This document shows, one piece after another, positions 44,057-55,866 of a stretch of DNA of 64,000 bases. Source of the stretch: Enoplolaimus lenunculus. Its lineage: Eukaryota; Nematoda; Enoplea; Enoplida; Thoracostomopsidae. The translations under genes and the position numbers were made by a program. The notes below the pieces were generated by a model that ran no database searches, had not been told where the DNA came from, and saw only the letters and a program-made list of their open reading frames with translations. Each line of letters starts with the position of its first letter. Position 1 is the first letter of the stretch. The stretch covers positions 177,521 through 241,520 of the forward strand of contig JASANG010000117.1 in the NCBI GenBank assembly GCA_030248215.1, in the 5' to 3' direction.

Positions 44057-44490
44057 TAAAGGTTTTCAAATAAGACACTAAATCTTTCAGGCGGTCACTT
44101 ATGCTTATATACTTAGGCTTGCACTTGGGCTTAGATTTACGCAGGGCTCACGTTATAATTGGGACACACCGAAACAATGTTCCTTCCGTGTTGACTCGTC
44201 GTCAACCCGCGATGTCAACACGAATTGTTGGAATCTAAATAGCGGATATGCCAACTAAATGTGAATGTCAATCATGACATTGGCTTATACAAACCACTGT
44301 TTTCAAGTGATCATCGTATATAAGTAGCCACATGTCAAATGACATTATGGCACATTAATGCGAGTATCTTATTTTATTCCAAAGTTCTAGCGAATATCGA
44401 ATGATAAGGTCAATGAAATTTGAGTGCTCAAATAAAAGAGAAAATGAAGTAGAATATAAATGATTTTAAACACATCTATTGTATCCTACG

Positions 44491-44676
44491 TTTCGTTTCA
44501 GACGGAAATTTTCCCTAAATATGTTTCTAAATACAAGAAATTCAAATTTAATTCTAGTATCCTATGATATTCAAAACAATTTGACTGTTACTTCAGGTAC
44601 GGAGGTACTTAAAAACATAACATATGACACTCAAAGACAATATTTCGAATGCCTTACAAACGGCGACTGTGCGTGA
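44491..44676 (+). other. Orphan exon-like open frame
   Basis: A convincing acceptor (TTTCGTTTCAG, ending at 44493 or nearby) opens a frame to TGA at 44676 whose product has normal protein composition (LVSYDIQNNLTVTSGTEVLK, then CLTNGDC). No neighbouring exon or family match is visible, so a gene is not established. Confidence 0.25.
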
Positions 44677-44679
44677 GGA

Positions 44680-46380
44680 TGGTGGACCAGAACGCGGGTC
44701 GGGTAAAGAATTTCAGGCGCGGGTACGCCCGCGGGCACCCGCGACAAACTTTTAAGTTTTAAGGAGGAGAACCTACGCTATTGTTTTTCATTTCTGATCA
44801 GGTACTGCCCGTGCTTTCTATAGCCCGGTTTGAAATTTTGCTGTTTCTAGTAAACTTTTATTTGTAGTAAAATTCATTGAAGCTATATCTCAAAACTTCA
44901 TTAAAGCGCGAATCTACAGTGATCTTTAAAATACTAATTCAAGTTCAAGCGCGGGAATAGGTGGGTCGTGGGTAGATCTTTATTGCGCAGGTATGCCCGA
45001 GGGTGAAAAATTCTTGTTTACATGGGTAAAGCACGGTTCGAATAAAAACTTCTTACCCACTTCACACTCTGGGACAGACAACTCAAATTTTTAAAGTTTG
45101 ACTGCGGATTATACGCGCAGACAAGATGTTAACCGCGATTGTAATAGGGACAAAACGTATTGAGAGTAGCCCAAGTTTTAACGTGAATTCCGCATTTTAG
45201 CCTTAGATTTAGTCTTATCATTTGTCTTGGCCAAAATCTTTATTTTTGAAAACTGCAAAACATACGATCAAGTTTTCCTGAATAAGCATTATAATTTTTG
45301 GCCTATAACTTTAGCTTGTCTTATTTCGGTAGGGTGTTTTTGGTCAAAGGTGTGTGTACAAGCGAAATACCTGGAGGTCTCGAACTCTTTAAACAGGGAT
45401 AGGAAAAAACTTTTGTGTGAGGTTATACTGTCTGGAATTTAAAATTTAACAACGCCTCTGTAATTATTTGGTGTTGCCTAGTCCTATTATTTTAATTAAA
45501 AAATTTTGGTTACGTGCTTACGTACTAAATTTTTCATATCGATGTGAAAAAATGTTTTATTATATCATTCTCTCCAAATTTATAACACTGATGACAGGTA
45601 AACACTTTTACAGGCAATAGAATAGCATGCTGGATTCCAGGGCAAACCCGGAGGATTGTGTCAGGCTACAACGTTGGTTCCGGTTGCTTAAGCGCCGGTT
45701 GCACCATGTCGGTTAAAAAGATTTGTTACTCGATTTTCTTAACAAATATGACTGCTGGTTAACGACAAAATTTGATCATATTTTGAAGTGTATGTTTCAC
45801 GAATCATCATTTGCTAATAGGTCGTGTTTTGAACCAATTGAGACTCAATACTTATCCACTTTGCTGGTTTATAAACCTATTGGTGGCAAATCGGTTTCCC
45901 ATACAGTTCAGAATATGCCTGTAATCTATATCCGCATCATAAAAGGTAACAATAACCACTAAAGGGTCTATTACCCACTCTCCCCATGCCTCCTGTTTCC
46001 GTGAAAATACAGTATACATTTTGTTCAATCAAAGATGACAGCAAAAGCACTAAGCAGTTTTCTTCGCAAGCATTCTCTCTATTGAGCAAACCTTTAGACG
46101 GCAAAACGCCTATATGATATATAGTCAGTTCTAAAATATATATGCGTACTAGATTGCGAGAACCTGAGACTCTGGTAAAGCTAAGGCAGCACATGGCATG
46201 CAAAATCTACTGGCGGCTGTACTCGCTCACTCAATATATGACAGAAGAAACGTTATATAAGAAAACTGATAACTGTTTTGAAATAATGTGAGAAATGACA
46301 ACTAAGAAGATGAACTAAGACAAGTCTAAAGTATAGGTGCAAGAGCCAGAAACGCCGAAATAATTTAAGAAAAGGCGGCG
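44680..46380. other. Intergenic, no gene recognised
   Basis: The start (44690-45010) has G-rich words around GGGTACGCCCGCGGGCACCC and GGTATGCCCGAGGG that look like one repeat family. The remainder is AT-rich with short frames lacking motifs. Confidence 0.35.
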
Positions 46381-46975
46381 ACAGAAAAAAAGCACCTGTA
46401 TATTTTTAAAACTGGAACCCCTGACATACGTTTTTGGGCAACGTTCCAGGTCAGTAGTAGAGAGTTTTTGAAAATATATAACCTGACCGTTGTACAAAAG
46501 AATTTGTACATATAGATTCATTGTCCAATTATATTAGTGTAAAAACGTATTTTTTATGGAATGCATTCAAGTACTGTTTACGCTTTGAGATTGCATACGT
46601 GTCGAGATGTGAAAGCGTTGGTTTGAAATCTCAGTACTTTAGAAAAGTTGTACATTTTTGCACCAAGGGCAACTAGTCACCATTGAAGCTGGAACGCTCT
46701 AAATACGTATTTTGGGCATCGTTCCAGCACAGTAGTAAAAAAAATACCGTTTGAAAATATGTAACTGGTCGTTCTTCAGAAGAATTTGCACAAAGATATT
46801 TATTGATATCTAAAAGTTTGTAAGCGCAAAGCGGTATTATTTTTATTTATCGAATCCTTTCAAGTAGCGTTCATAGATTAACATTGTATATTTTATGCAA
46901 AAGCATTTGTTTGTAAATTCAAGTACTTTAAAAAAAGTTGCACATAGATGTAAGTACGAATAAGTACTATTGTGC
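46381..46975. repeat. Diverged ~290-bp tandem duplication
   Basis: Two units share ordered words: ACTGGAACCCCTGACATACG against GCTGGAACGCTCTAAATACG, TTTTGGGCAACGTTCCAG against TTTTGGGCATCGTTCCAG, AGAATTTGTACA against AGAATTTGCACA, and AAAGTTGTACAT against AAAGTTGCACAT. The start of a possible third unit follows at about 46975. Confidence 0.75.
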
Positions 46976-47339
46976 ACTCCTGTCCAAATACCTAATATGG
47001 TATTAATTTAAAGTTTTTAGTAAATTTCTATGACATCTCTGTGTCCCACAAGTGTGATGGTGCCTGCATTCTGCAGCAAATTGTAAAACATACTGCGCTC
47101 AGGGCTGTTGCTATAAGCAAAAGATATTTCACCCGCTAGGCACCAACACTAGGTGAAATGACTAAAGGCACTAATTCTTGAAGTTAAATTAAATCAAAAA
47201 TGGCTTTTGTAAGTGGTTACGAATCGGCCAGAAGAAAATTTAAACTTACCCGTGGTGTAATAAATATAGAACCTTGATTTATTAGCTACACGAAATTAAA
47301 ATTTAAAATTTTCGAGGCATGCCATGTCTTGTGATCAGG

Positions 47340-47960
47340 GTGTAAACCGATAGCAAGAATATCGGAAACGGAAACGCATAGCGGTCAAAATAACGAAACG
47401 GGAAACGGATAATTAATTAAGTGTAAAGTATCAAAAAAGCTTCATTTTTTGCCAACAGAGTTGATTCATGCAAATATTCACCGCGTTTTCAATAATTTTA
47501 ATGAAAAAACAGCCAATACACCGAAATTTTTTAGATTTTGAATGAATTTGGCAATTCTTATCTCTCATATCGAACAATTGCAGCATATTTGTAATAAAAA
47601 ATTTACGAGTTATATAGGTGAAGTTTAACTAACTTGAGCATAAAAATAACAGAATTTTCGGCATTTCTATAACAGAAACGAAAACGGAAACGGACATCAT
47701 GTTTTACCGGAAACGGAAACGGACACCAAGTTTTACCGGAAACGGATATCCGGTTCAAACTGCTTGTGACGTTTTAAAAGATTTTGATTTTTCTCTGTGA
47801 ATTTTCGAAACCAAACCATTTTGAGCCCAATGTTACTTTAAAGATCCCAATCCAAATTATGAACCTATGAGCCTGCCAGGGTGCGACCGGATATCCGACT
47901 CAAACAAAAAATCGACATCCGGCTCCGGCGCTGGTTCCAGTGTTTTAATTTGCCGAATAT
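47340..47960. repeat. GGAAACGGA / ATATCCGG dispersed repeat
   Basis: GGTGTAAACCGATAG is followed by many GGAAACGGA words, an AT-rich middle, and TACCGGAAACGGATATCCGG. It then turns to the complementary CGGATATCCG words near 47890-47935. It is related to 1-300, 53390-53600 and 54380-54440. Confidence 0.65.
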
Positions 47961-48119
47961 TATTTTTAAAAAACTTCAAACAACTTATACCTTCATTCGT
48001 ATTTATGCCAAGTAAAATTATCACATATAATGTAAATGTTTGGATAGTGACCGTGTACGTTCACATTCTTTACTCGGTTATAATGACGCTAGAAAATCAC
48101 ATATAGTTGACGACTGTTA

Positions 48120-48560
48120 TTTTAGGGGCGTAACAGAATATATTTCGGCATATTTCTAATAATAACTTTAATCCAAGCCAGGGATGAGCTGAGACTGGCC
48201 ATGAAAAGTCTCAGTCTCGGTCAACTTTCTGTCATCCCCGAAACAAATTAAATTTTCAAAATAAATTATTCCTAATGCTTTTTCGTGGTTTATTTGAGTT
48301 TCTTTATAGTTTTTGTGTATTTTCAGAATATCTGCTGTTGCGCAACTATGAAAATTCATTGATTCATAGCGAATTTTTTATTCATTAGGATAACTTGCTT
48401 CAACAGTGTTAACTTCTACTTTTTACAGGTCTACCAGCATTTGCTCGATCCTCGATTTCCAGTGTCTGTACTAAACCATCGAGACTCAGAAAACCGAAAC
48501 CTGCCAAAGCCAAATACCGAGACTTGCCGAGACTCAGACCGAGACTCCCATCCCTGATTT
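48120..48560. repeat. Composite of CCTAAG-MITE left end and GAGACT repeat
   Basis: TTTTAGGGGCGTAACAGAAT at 48120 is a MITE left end (partial). Then GAGACTGGCC..AGTCTCAGTCTCGG near 48190 and CCGAGACTTGCCGAGACTCA near 48520 are inverted copies bounding about 350 bp. The same GAGACTTGCCGAG phrase occurs at 8660. Confidence 0.55.
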
Positions 48561-51172
48561 TAGCTACCTCGGTTTAATAGTACCTACGGAAAACTAGATG
48601 CTCTTTAATAGAACACCGGCCAAACTAATATTGCAACTGAACGCAACGCTACAGAAATACAGAATACTATAATAGGGTCGCTGTTAAAATATTCCAAGAT
48701 GCATCGGCGTGAGATGTTAAACTTTGTTAATAGATAACATGTTTGCCAATACAGTTTTTCTGGGAAACATGTCCACTTGCGCTTTAACCAACAGAGATAT
48801 AAATGTTTTCCCTGCTGGTTAACCGTACGCTAAAAATCTCTGCTCACAATTCACAGTTTACCCAAGTCTAAAGTTCGCATTGCGTTATTTGATAATTATG
48901 AATACAACAATAATTGAAAACACAACAACAGCACTGGTATTCCAATCAGTTAAAAAAGCATTATTATCACCAGCTCAATACCCACAATAATTGATCGCAC
49001 GTAGAAAACCACTCAGACCATATCCGTTATGTGTATCATTAATACAAGAATACCAGAATAGAAAACACGCTGTAATATCCTAGCAAGGATTTTTATCTTT
49101 AATAGATGAGCAACACCAATTACGACGGTATATTCCACGCATATATAAATTTGCGATCAAGAAAATGTGTTTCACAGCCAACATTCTGGTTTTAACAGAA
49201 ATAAATTTTTGCCATGTCTTTAGAGGGCCATTGCCCCAAATGACACCCTCCATGACTAAACCTCCTTTGTCCATAATTCTATGACATTTGTGTACAAAGC
49301 TAGTAATAATCATATACACATGCGCTGTTTCCTCAGCCATAGAAACCATGTGACTGAGGTGCGTCTAATGAGTGATAGACGCTAAGGTAATTCATGTGAA
49401 GATAACGGTGTGACCGATGTACGCATTTAAAATATACACTGCAGAAAATGACTAGGTATATATCGTTAAAACCTCTCATGCCTACAAAGAAAAAATCCAT
49501 AGAAATAATTATTGGAGAGTTAACTTCCCTTAACCCCTGCAATTTTACAATCTTGAATATGTTTTATTCATGAAAGGATACAGTTGATGATAGAAACAAT
49601 GTGTAAAAAAACAAAGGAATTATATATGTGACAATGCTTGCTGATGTACTCAAATAGGTTGTGCAAACTTAACTGGAGTACCAAATAGGTTGTGGTCTTG
49701 TTAATTCTGTATGATTATTGTCAAGTAAAATGCATAACATTTAAATTAAGTCATAATTAATGATATGTCAATTTTGTCGTAGGAACTAAAATTTTAGTAG
49801 CTTCTTGCACTAACGGCCCAAATTCTTCTCGATACACCACTGGTACGTAACTAAATATCTCATAAATTTGACTGTTGCATCCTGGGTTGTAGCCAAGAGT
49901 TAATTTGGAAATGGTTTAACCTTATGTAATAATTTTTTTCGAGCGAACGTAGCGGTCGAAAAATATTTTGCCTCTGTATAAGTGATTATTTGGGTTCCTC
50001 TGGAAGTTTCATTAGGGAATACATTCCAACCCCGCACTTAACAGGCCAGTGTTTAGGCGCCTCGTTTTCCATGTTTTGCCCTACTTGTTGCGATTAAGCT
50101 TAGCTTTAACCTTAAGAATAGGCTCAGGTTAATGTTACATCTGTAAAAATAGCAGACTAGTACTTAACTCGAAGAAGTTTTTTACATTCATAACAGATGT
50201 ATGTATGTATGTATGTGCTATCACAGCTTTGAGAGGCACCTTTGAACTTAGGTGCGCGTATTTCTAATTAATTATCTAAACAGCATCGTTAAAACTATTT
50301 CGTGCATTAATATATTTTACTGTTAAACTTGTTAAATTTGGTTTGAACCTAGAATTTGACCTTACAAATATCTGAATGAGAGACATTTTGTCATTGCCCG
50401 ACTATAAACAACTGGATGCTCGAACCCGAGGACTCACGTGTCTTAACAAAACTCTGTGTTGCACGTGCGCGCATGATTGCATACAGTTTGGTGCACTTCT
50501 GTAAAAATTTGGACGATGTATCTAGAAACACTTCTCTGTGCATAGGTAGTTTTAAAATGGGGTATCTTCAAAAGTAGAATTTTATGCTTTTAGAATGACA
50601 GTGCTGATACTATACACACAATAATCACAATTCCATACTTACTGGGATAATGATTTGTCACAAACTACAGCAACCAACAGCTGTTTTGTCCAGTCTGTTG
50701 TTAAGGGTTTCGTGCCACTCAATACAGGTTTTTCCAGCTTCAATTTAAGTATCCGCCTAATAATAGAACACGGGGGAGGGGTTAAGAAGTGGACACTGCA
50801 CACCAGGACACACTAGCCCGCTGTAAAAGGTTTAATTTCGCTTTTAAACGTCGTGGAATCTCCGTATGTGATACTTGAAATTTCCTCCCACCGTTTGGGC
50901 CGGCTACTTTCCTGATAACACGACACAGGAACCGTTTGCCTTCACTGGAAAAGATTCATCTACGCTTGTAAATACTTCAAGATCACCCGACTCCTATGCC
51001 GATTTCATTAAAATAGTGTATGATATGGATAAAGGAACGAATAACGCACAATCTTGGCTAGTTTATAAAGTCCAAATACTAATTTAGTACCACGGCAATA
51101 TCTTATATTCTATTAAAACTGCATTTAAAGTGTCAATACTCTCTCGGCACACTGCGCTGCCAACAGGCACTG
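48561..51172. other. Intergenic, orphan frames only
   Basis: No gene is supported. A minus-strand frame at 49080-49349 and a plus-strand frame at 50875-51087 (without an ATG, with PDNTTQEPFAFTGKDSS) look protein-like but have no start or splice context. A palindromic TTCGAGCGAACGTAGCGGTC near 49940 resembles GAGCGAACG near 41575. A short ATGT microsatellite is at about 50200. Confidence 0.35.
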
Positions 51173-51424
51173 CAGTGTAAATTTCAGTGAGTTAATTAAT
51201 CAACCCAGACGGAAAGTTAGTTATTTCTGAGTTAATAACAGGAAACTTTAACTCACTCTGAGTTGAATTGATTATCACACTGAGTTGATTAAAATCCGGG
51301 AAAGTTGATTAATTAAATCAGATTGGGTTATAAAAACTCACAATTATAAATTCTGATAGTCCTAACTCAGACTGAGTGACTCAATTCAATCTGAGTTGAA
51401 ATCAACTCACTGAAATTTAGAGTG
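51173..51424. mobile_element. ACTCAGA-rich MITE, copy 2
   Basis: Starts AGTGTAAATTTCAGTGAGTT and ends AACTCACTGAAATTTAGAGT, with TCTGAGTTGA words in both orientations inside. It is about 250 bp and homologous to 28794-29019. Confidence 0.85.
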
Positions 51425-52678
51425 TGACGATGCACATTACTAGTTTCAATATCGCTTGCTTATAGTATAGTTTGTCTTTGTCCTAGAAACAAGGTGGGTG
51501 AAGCTTTGATTTGACATACACACTAAAACTTTTAATGTTTCGTCTTCATTGCGTATCGTATATTTTTTCGCGTACTCAACTAGCGCAAGGTTCCTCATAG
51601 TATACTCTACGTGGAAAACGATTAAAAGCACAATTTTAGTCAAACCTAAAATTATTAACCGGTGAGTTTAACCAGTACCGCTGTAAACCGTTAGATACCA
51701 ACCAAAACCTAAAACCAGGTTTTACTGGCATTCTCTTGTGAATGAGAATATAAAGAACGGACCGGACCGCAAAAAGCTATAGTTATTTTTTTGCCATGTG
51801 TAGGACAAACTAGTTCAGTCTAACTTAGTCACAAACACACGCCTTGTGAGTAGTGGCGTGGAAAGCTTAAGACTTTAAAAATAACACAGCCCTACTACAA
51901 AACACACAAACCGCTCGGGTTATTACATTCTTAAACGTACAGAGCTAAGAGAACCGAAGTTCAGTATATACCAGACTTAAAATTTGGGATTTGAGTGCTA
52001 ATAGCATTCACGTATATTTATATATAGTTTGTGTGTAAAACAAATTGTCTCTCAGCTAACGTGCATTTTACTCAAAAATTAGTTAAATCACTGGAAAAGG
52101 ACACGGCCGCTTTGACCCCCTTTGGCAGTACCGCCGGATCCGTGTGCAGTTTCTACGATCGGTTTAGACTGGTTTAATATTGTACGCAGGAACGTTGAAA
52201 AATGAACCGGCATAAACGGTTAGAAATTGAGATGACGTCAGTTGAAAAGACCGTTTGTTAAAGTGAACTATGACATTTAGTGGTGGTTAGGGCTTTGAGA
52301 AAATTCAGTTTGATCTCTAGCAGCCAACAGGTTATTTTAAAGCCTGTCAAAGCTCCCTCAAGGAATAAACAACGGGAGAGGTATGTCCTTTGTGCACATG
52401 TCTCAGTAGTTGTATTGTAAGCCTCTTCTGTAATTTTAGACGTTTTATTCACATGAAAACTTCCCAATTATTTAAAAAGTATTGGCATCATAGGTAATTT
52501 GTCGCTCTATTTAAAGAATCAACTAGCATTGGCTAAAATTTGACTTTTTCGTAATATACAACCAATAACAGTTAAAGATCTATGTGCAATCGCAGTTGTG
52601 TTTCAATTTAATTTTTAGTACCGTATGTTTGTCAGACTCCAAGCGTCTAATTTTCACACTCCGCGCATGAGCCAAAGT
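51425..52678. other. Intergenic, no feature recognised
   Basis: AT-rich DNA with GGTTTA/CCGGT words around 51655-51730 and 52110-52230 that may be an old repeat. No gene is seen. Confidence 0.35.
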
Positions 52679-52953
52679 AAAGCCCTATTCACACGTGTAA
52701 GTTTTTGCTGCGAGAATTTGCAGCTGAAAATTGCACGCAGAACTTGCATTTCTTCATCAGCCAATGAGAAAGCGGCTGCAATATAATTCAGAAAACTTGC
52801 ACAGTTATTGACACATGTGAACTAAATTACTAGCATGAATTTTTGATGAATTATTTGCAGCTGCCAGTTTTTCGAGCGGGATTTTGGACAAAACTTGCAA
52901 GTGCAAGTTGCAGCTGCAAGTTCTCGCAGCAAAAACTTGCAAATAGGGTTTAG
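52679..52953. mobile_element. Fold-back MITE, CACACGTG..GTTTTTGC family, copy 2
   Basis: Left AAAGCCCTATTCACACGTGT then AAGTTTTTGCTGCGAG; right CTCGCAGCAAAAACTTGCAA then ATAGGGTTT. The inverted repeats are about 45 bases with few mismatches, total 275 bp, shorter than copy 1 but with the same ends. Confidence 0.88.
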
Positions 52954-53389
52954 CGATGCCCATAGCAGAGAAATATATTCAGAATTTTTAGGCAATTGTT
53001 TCATAATAGCTAAAAATTGTTTATCAAATTGTTATATATAATTTTTTTTCAGGGTTATTGTTAAATTAATATTGAAAACCTACGTACAATAACAAAAATT
53101 ACTGTTCAAATGCAGCTTTTCCTAAAAGTATTCCCGAAATATACAGAAGTTTTCTAAAATTATGAAAAATATTATTTTGTAGATCAGTTTCTGTACATCT
53201 GACAAATTTCAAGTAATATTTCTAAGTGATGCTATGAAGTATGTTCATGTTAAACGTGGGTTTTTTGTAATTTTCGTATGCTTTAAGATTAAAGGATATC
53301 CTCACTTATGGTTTGGATCAGACATTAGCAGAAGTTTGCCAAAAGAATAGGTACTGTGATTCCAAGTGAAACAAATATGTTCACAAAGG

Positions 53390-53600
53390 TGTAAACGCAT
53401 AGTAAATATAACGGAAACGGAAAAGAAAACGGATATCGATCAAAATAACGGAAACGGAAACGGATATTGAAGTTTTAAAGTTTTAAAGATGGTTTATTTT
53501 TCTGCCGACTCAATTCTTAAGGCGCCACGCTTTTTACCGGAAACGGAAACAAATATCCGGTTACAACCAGATATCCACAGAATGCAGGTTTTCTGAACAC
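53390..53600. repeat. GGAAACGGA dispersed repeat
   Basis: AGGTGTAAACGCATAG followed by ATAACGGAAACGGA words, GTTTTAAAGTTTTAAAGATG, and a closing ACCGGAAACGG..ATATCCGGTT. The same order occurs at 47340. A smaller relative lies at 54380-54440. Confidence 0.6.
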
Positions 53601-55654
53601 AACCCTACCGAAATACTGAGAAAATGATACAGCGTAGAAACACTAGGTTTTTCAGTTTAAAAACTTTATTGTTGGTGCAAAATTTAGCACGAAATGGTTT
53701 CAAATTACACAAACCTATAAAATAAGCCTAACGAGACTTTTCGGAACTGTGATTGAAAAAGTTTTTTTTGCTAAAAGATAACTTCGACAGCACAAGTTGA
53801 ATCGAGTGCTTAATGAACTATGTATAAAGTACTTGCACACAAAAGGCTTTAGCGACAAACTCGAATACCTGGGCGGTGATGGATAATTTCTTTTTGCAAG
53901 AATCAATTTTTAAAATTTTTGCTTTCAGATTTTAGTTGACATATATAGAGCATAATTTTCATGAGCTTCACCGTGTGACTCGATTCTGAGACATGAAATA
54001 GTTATAAGTTAAACTTAGACTAATTATAGGAAAAATTATTCCGTGTATAAAAGACACTTCATTTTTCCAACATTCAGTGTGAAATTATTAACGTTGCTTG
54101 CGTCACAAGTTTGGCGTTTAGTTTATTAATTATATTTCTAACCTGTGCTTATCAGAAAATAGTAACAGCGTTTTTATTGTCAAATTTGCTAAAACTTGTC
54201 GAAACAACCCATTGTTGCAGTAATTTTTGCTTTAAATAGTTTTGATAAAAGCAAAAACAATGTTAGTTATTGCGTGATCGCCCTGGTATTAATGTTTGTT
54301 TAAAAGCTTTAAGTGAAGGTGCAGTTTTATGCAAAAACCGATTTTCCGCATCCTTCAAGATTAATGTTTTAAGTTTTTAGCAGGCTGTAAACAGAAAGTA
54401 AAAATAATGGAACCGGAAAACGGATTTTTTAGTTTAAAAGTTTACAAGATGTTTCGTTTTTTGTAATATAATCAGAGTATGCAATTACAAATGACCAGGC
54501 GTTCTAAAATTTTATAGAAAAACCACTGTGTTCTCAGTGTCCCAAAAATTTATATAATTTTTAATGAATATTGCTATTTTTAATTAAAATCCAGCTGTTG
54601 TGGCATATCTGTGTAGCTAAAAATTACCGGTGCTGGAAATCAATCAAACTTGGCACAGCCAAAAGTGATGCCGGAGCTGAAACGAAACTAGGTAGTTAAA
54701 GGCGATGTTTAATTTGCATTTTTAGCAAAAATTTGTAATGTATAATATAAAAACTTTGGTTCTGGTACTTTTAGGAAATCCCGACAATTTTCTGTTTGAA
54801 ACTGTACCAAGTACAACAAAAACGCTCAATGATACAATTTTTATAAAACTAAGGAAAACTTCGCTGTCTAAAATGTCAGAACCTTTGGAAAAGTTTTACC
54901 GGAGCCGGAGCCGGAGCCGAAGGCACACCTACGGTTGTTCCAAGATTGGACCGATTGGACATTTGCAAAATGTCTTGCACTGCGGATCAATAAGTTCCAA
55001 GCCGTTATTATCAATGCTCGGAAGCTCTATACTTTATCAAGCGTGTTTATAGCAAACACTTCGATATTTTATAAAACGCGGAACTATGAACAATTTTTAT
55101 CGAAAATATCTGAAGTACGACAAGATATGTGAGAGGATGCATTCAAGAATCCGTAGCTGAATTTATTGATGTCTTGTAATCTTCGCATGTTTGGTTTTTT
55201 ATTGCTTTTTAGAACTCATCTGTGCTGCTAATGTAAACGACCTCAGGATCGCAGATGATGTAAAAGTCTAACTAACCTTTACGTATTTTCCCCTGAATTT
55301 AATACCGAAATTGCATCTGGGTTCTAGCTCCCTTCGCTCGAGACATTTCCTGTATTGTTGAGGTTTTAGCTGGTTGCGTGCCACGTATTTCCTTTACGTA
55401 CTCTTCCGAAATGACGCACTGCAAGCTATGACTCTTCGTTGGGATTTATACAAAGCTATGTTTGGCTTGCTGGTCGCTGCGTTTGCGGAGATTTTTCAAA
55501 TGGTATTCATGTTGAGCACGGTAAAGTCCAGCCCACATAACTATATATACATATGCATAACGTTTAACATATTCCTGATTCCGTCAGTGAAAATTGATCA
55601 GAAATTTTTGAATTCGCCTCTGATAGTGAACCCAACGTGTATTTTGTTCAGAAC
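53601..55654. other. Intergenic, no gene recognised
   Basis: Short plus-strand frames at 54738-55052, 54935-55132 and 55374-55682 have no motif, and the first spans a GGAGCC triplet run. Nothing here can be supported as a gene. Confidence 0.35.
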
Positions 55655-55866
55655 TTGGGCCAATGTAAATAACAAGGGTTGAACAGTATTATAAGCATAC
55701 TCCTAAGCTTACGCCTAAGCCTAAGCCTAAGCCTAAACGTAACAATGAACATATTCCTAAGCGTAAGCCTAAGCATAAACAAAGCGTAAAAATTAATGAA
55801 ACGCTAAAGCTTACTCTATTGCAGTGCCACAGAAAAACGTTCCGCCCGATCTTTACATGGACCAGA
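55655..55866 (+). mobile_element. CCTAAG-repeat MITE, copy I (most complete)
   Basis: The left end is TTGGGCCAATGTAAATAACA, then AACAGTATTATAAGCATACT, then a clean run of CCTAAG hexamers (CTAAGCCTAAGCCTAAGCC). The right end is TTACTCTATTGCAGTGCCAC, CGTTCCGCCCGATCTTTACA, TGGACC. The ends pair over about 25-30 bases. Confidence 0.88.

Noticed and set aside
49080-49349. Minus-strand frame with a faint GPCR TM1-TM2 look (GN near the start, later RMLAVKHIFLIANLYM)
   Set aside because: Spacing and charged residues do not fit, no splice context, no downstream helices.
55680-55790. Interstitial telomere repeats (CCTAAG runs)
   Set aside because: The hexamer is not the metazoan TTAGGG unit and is always enclosed by the same MITE ends.
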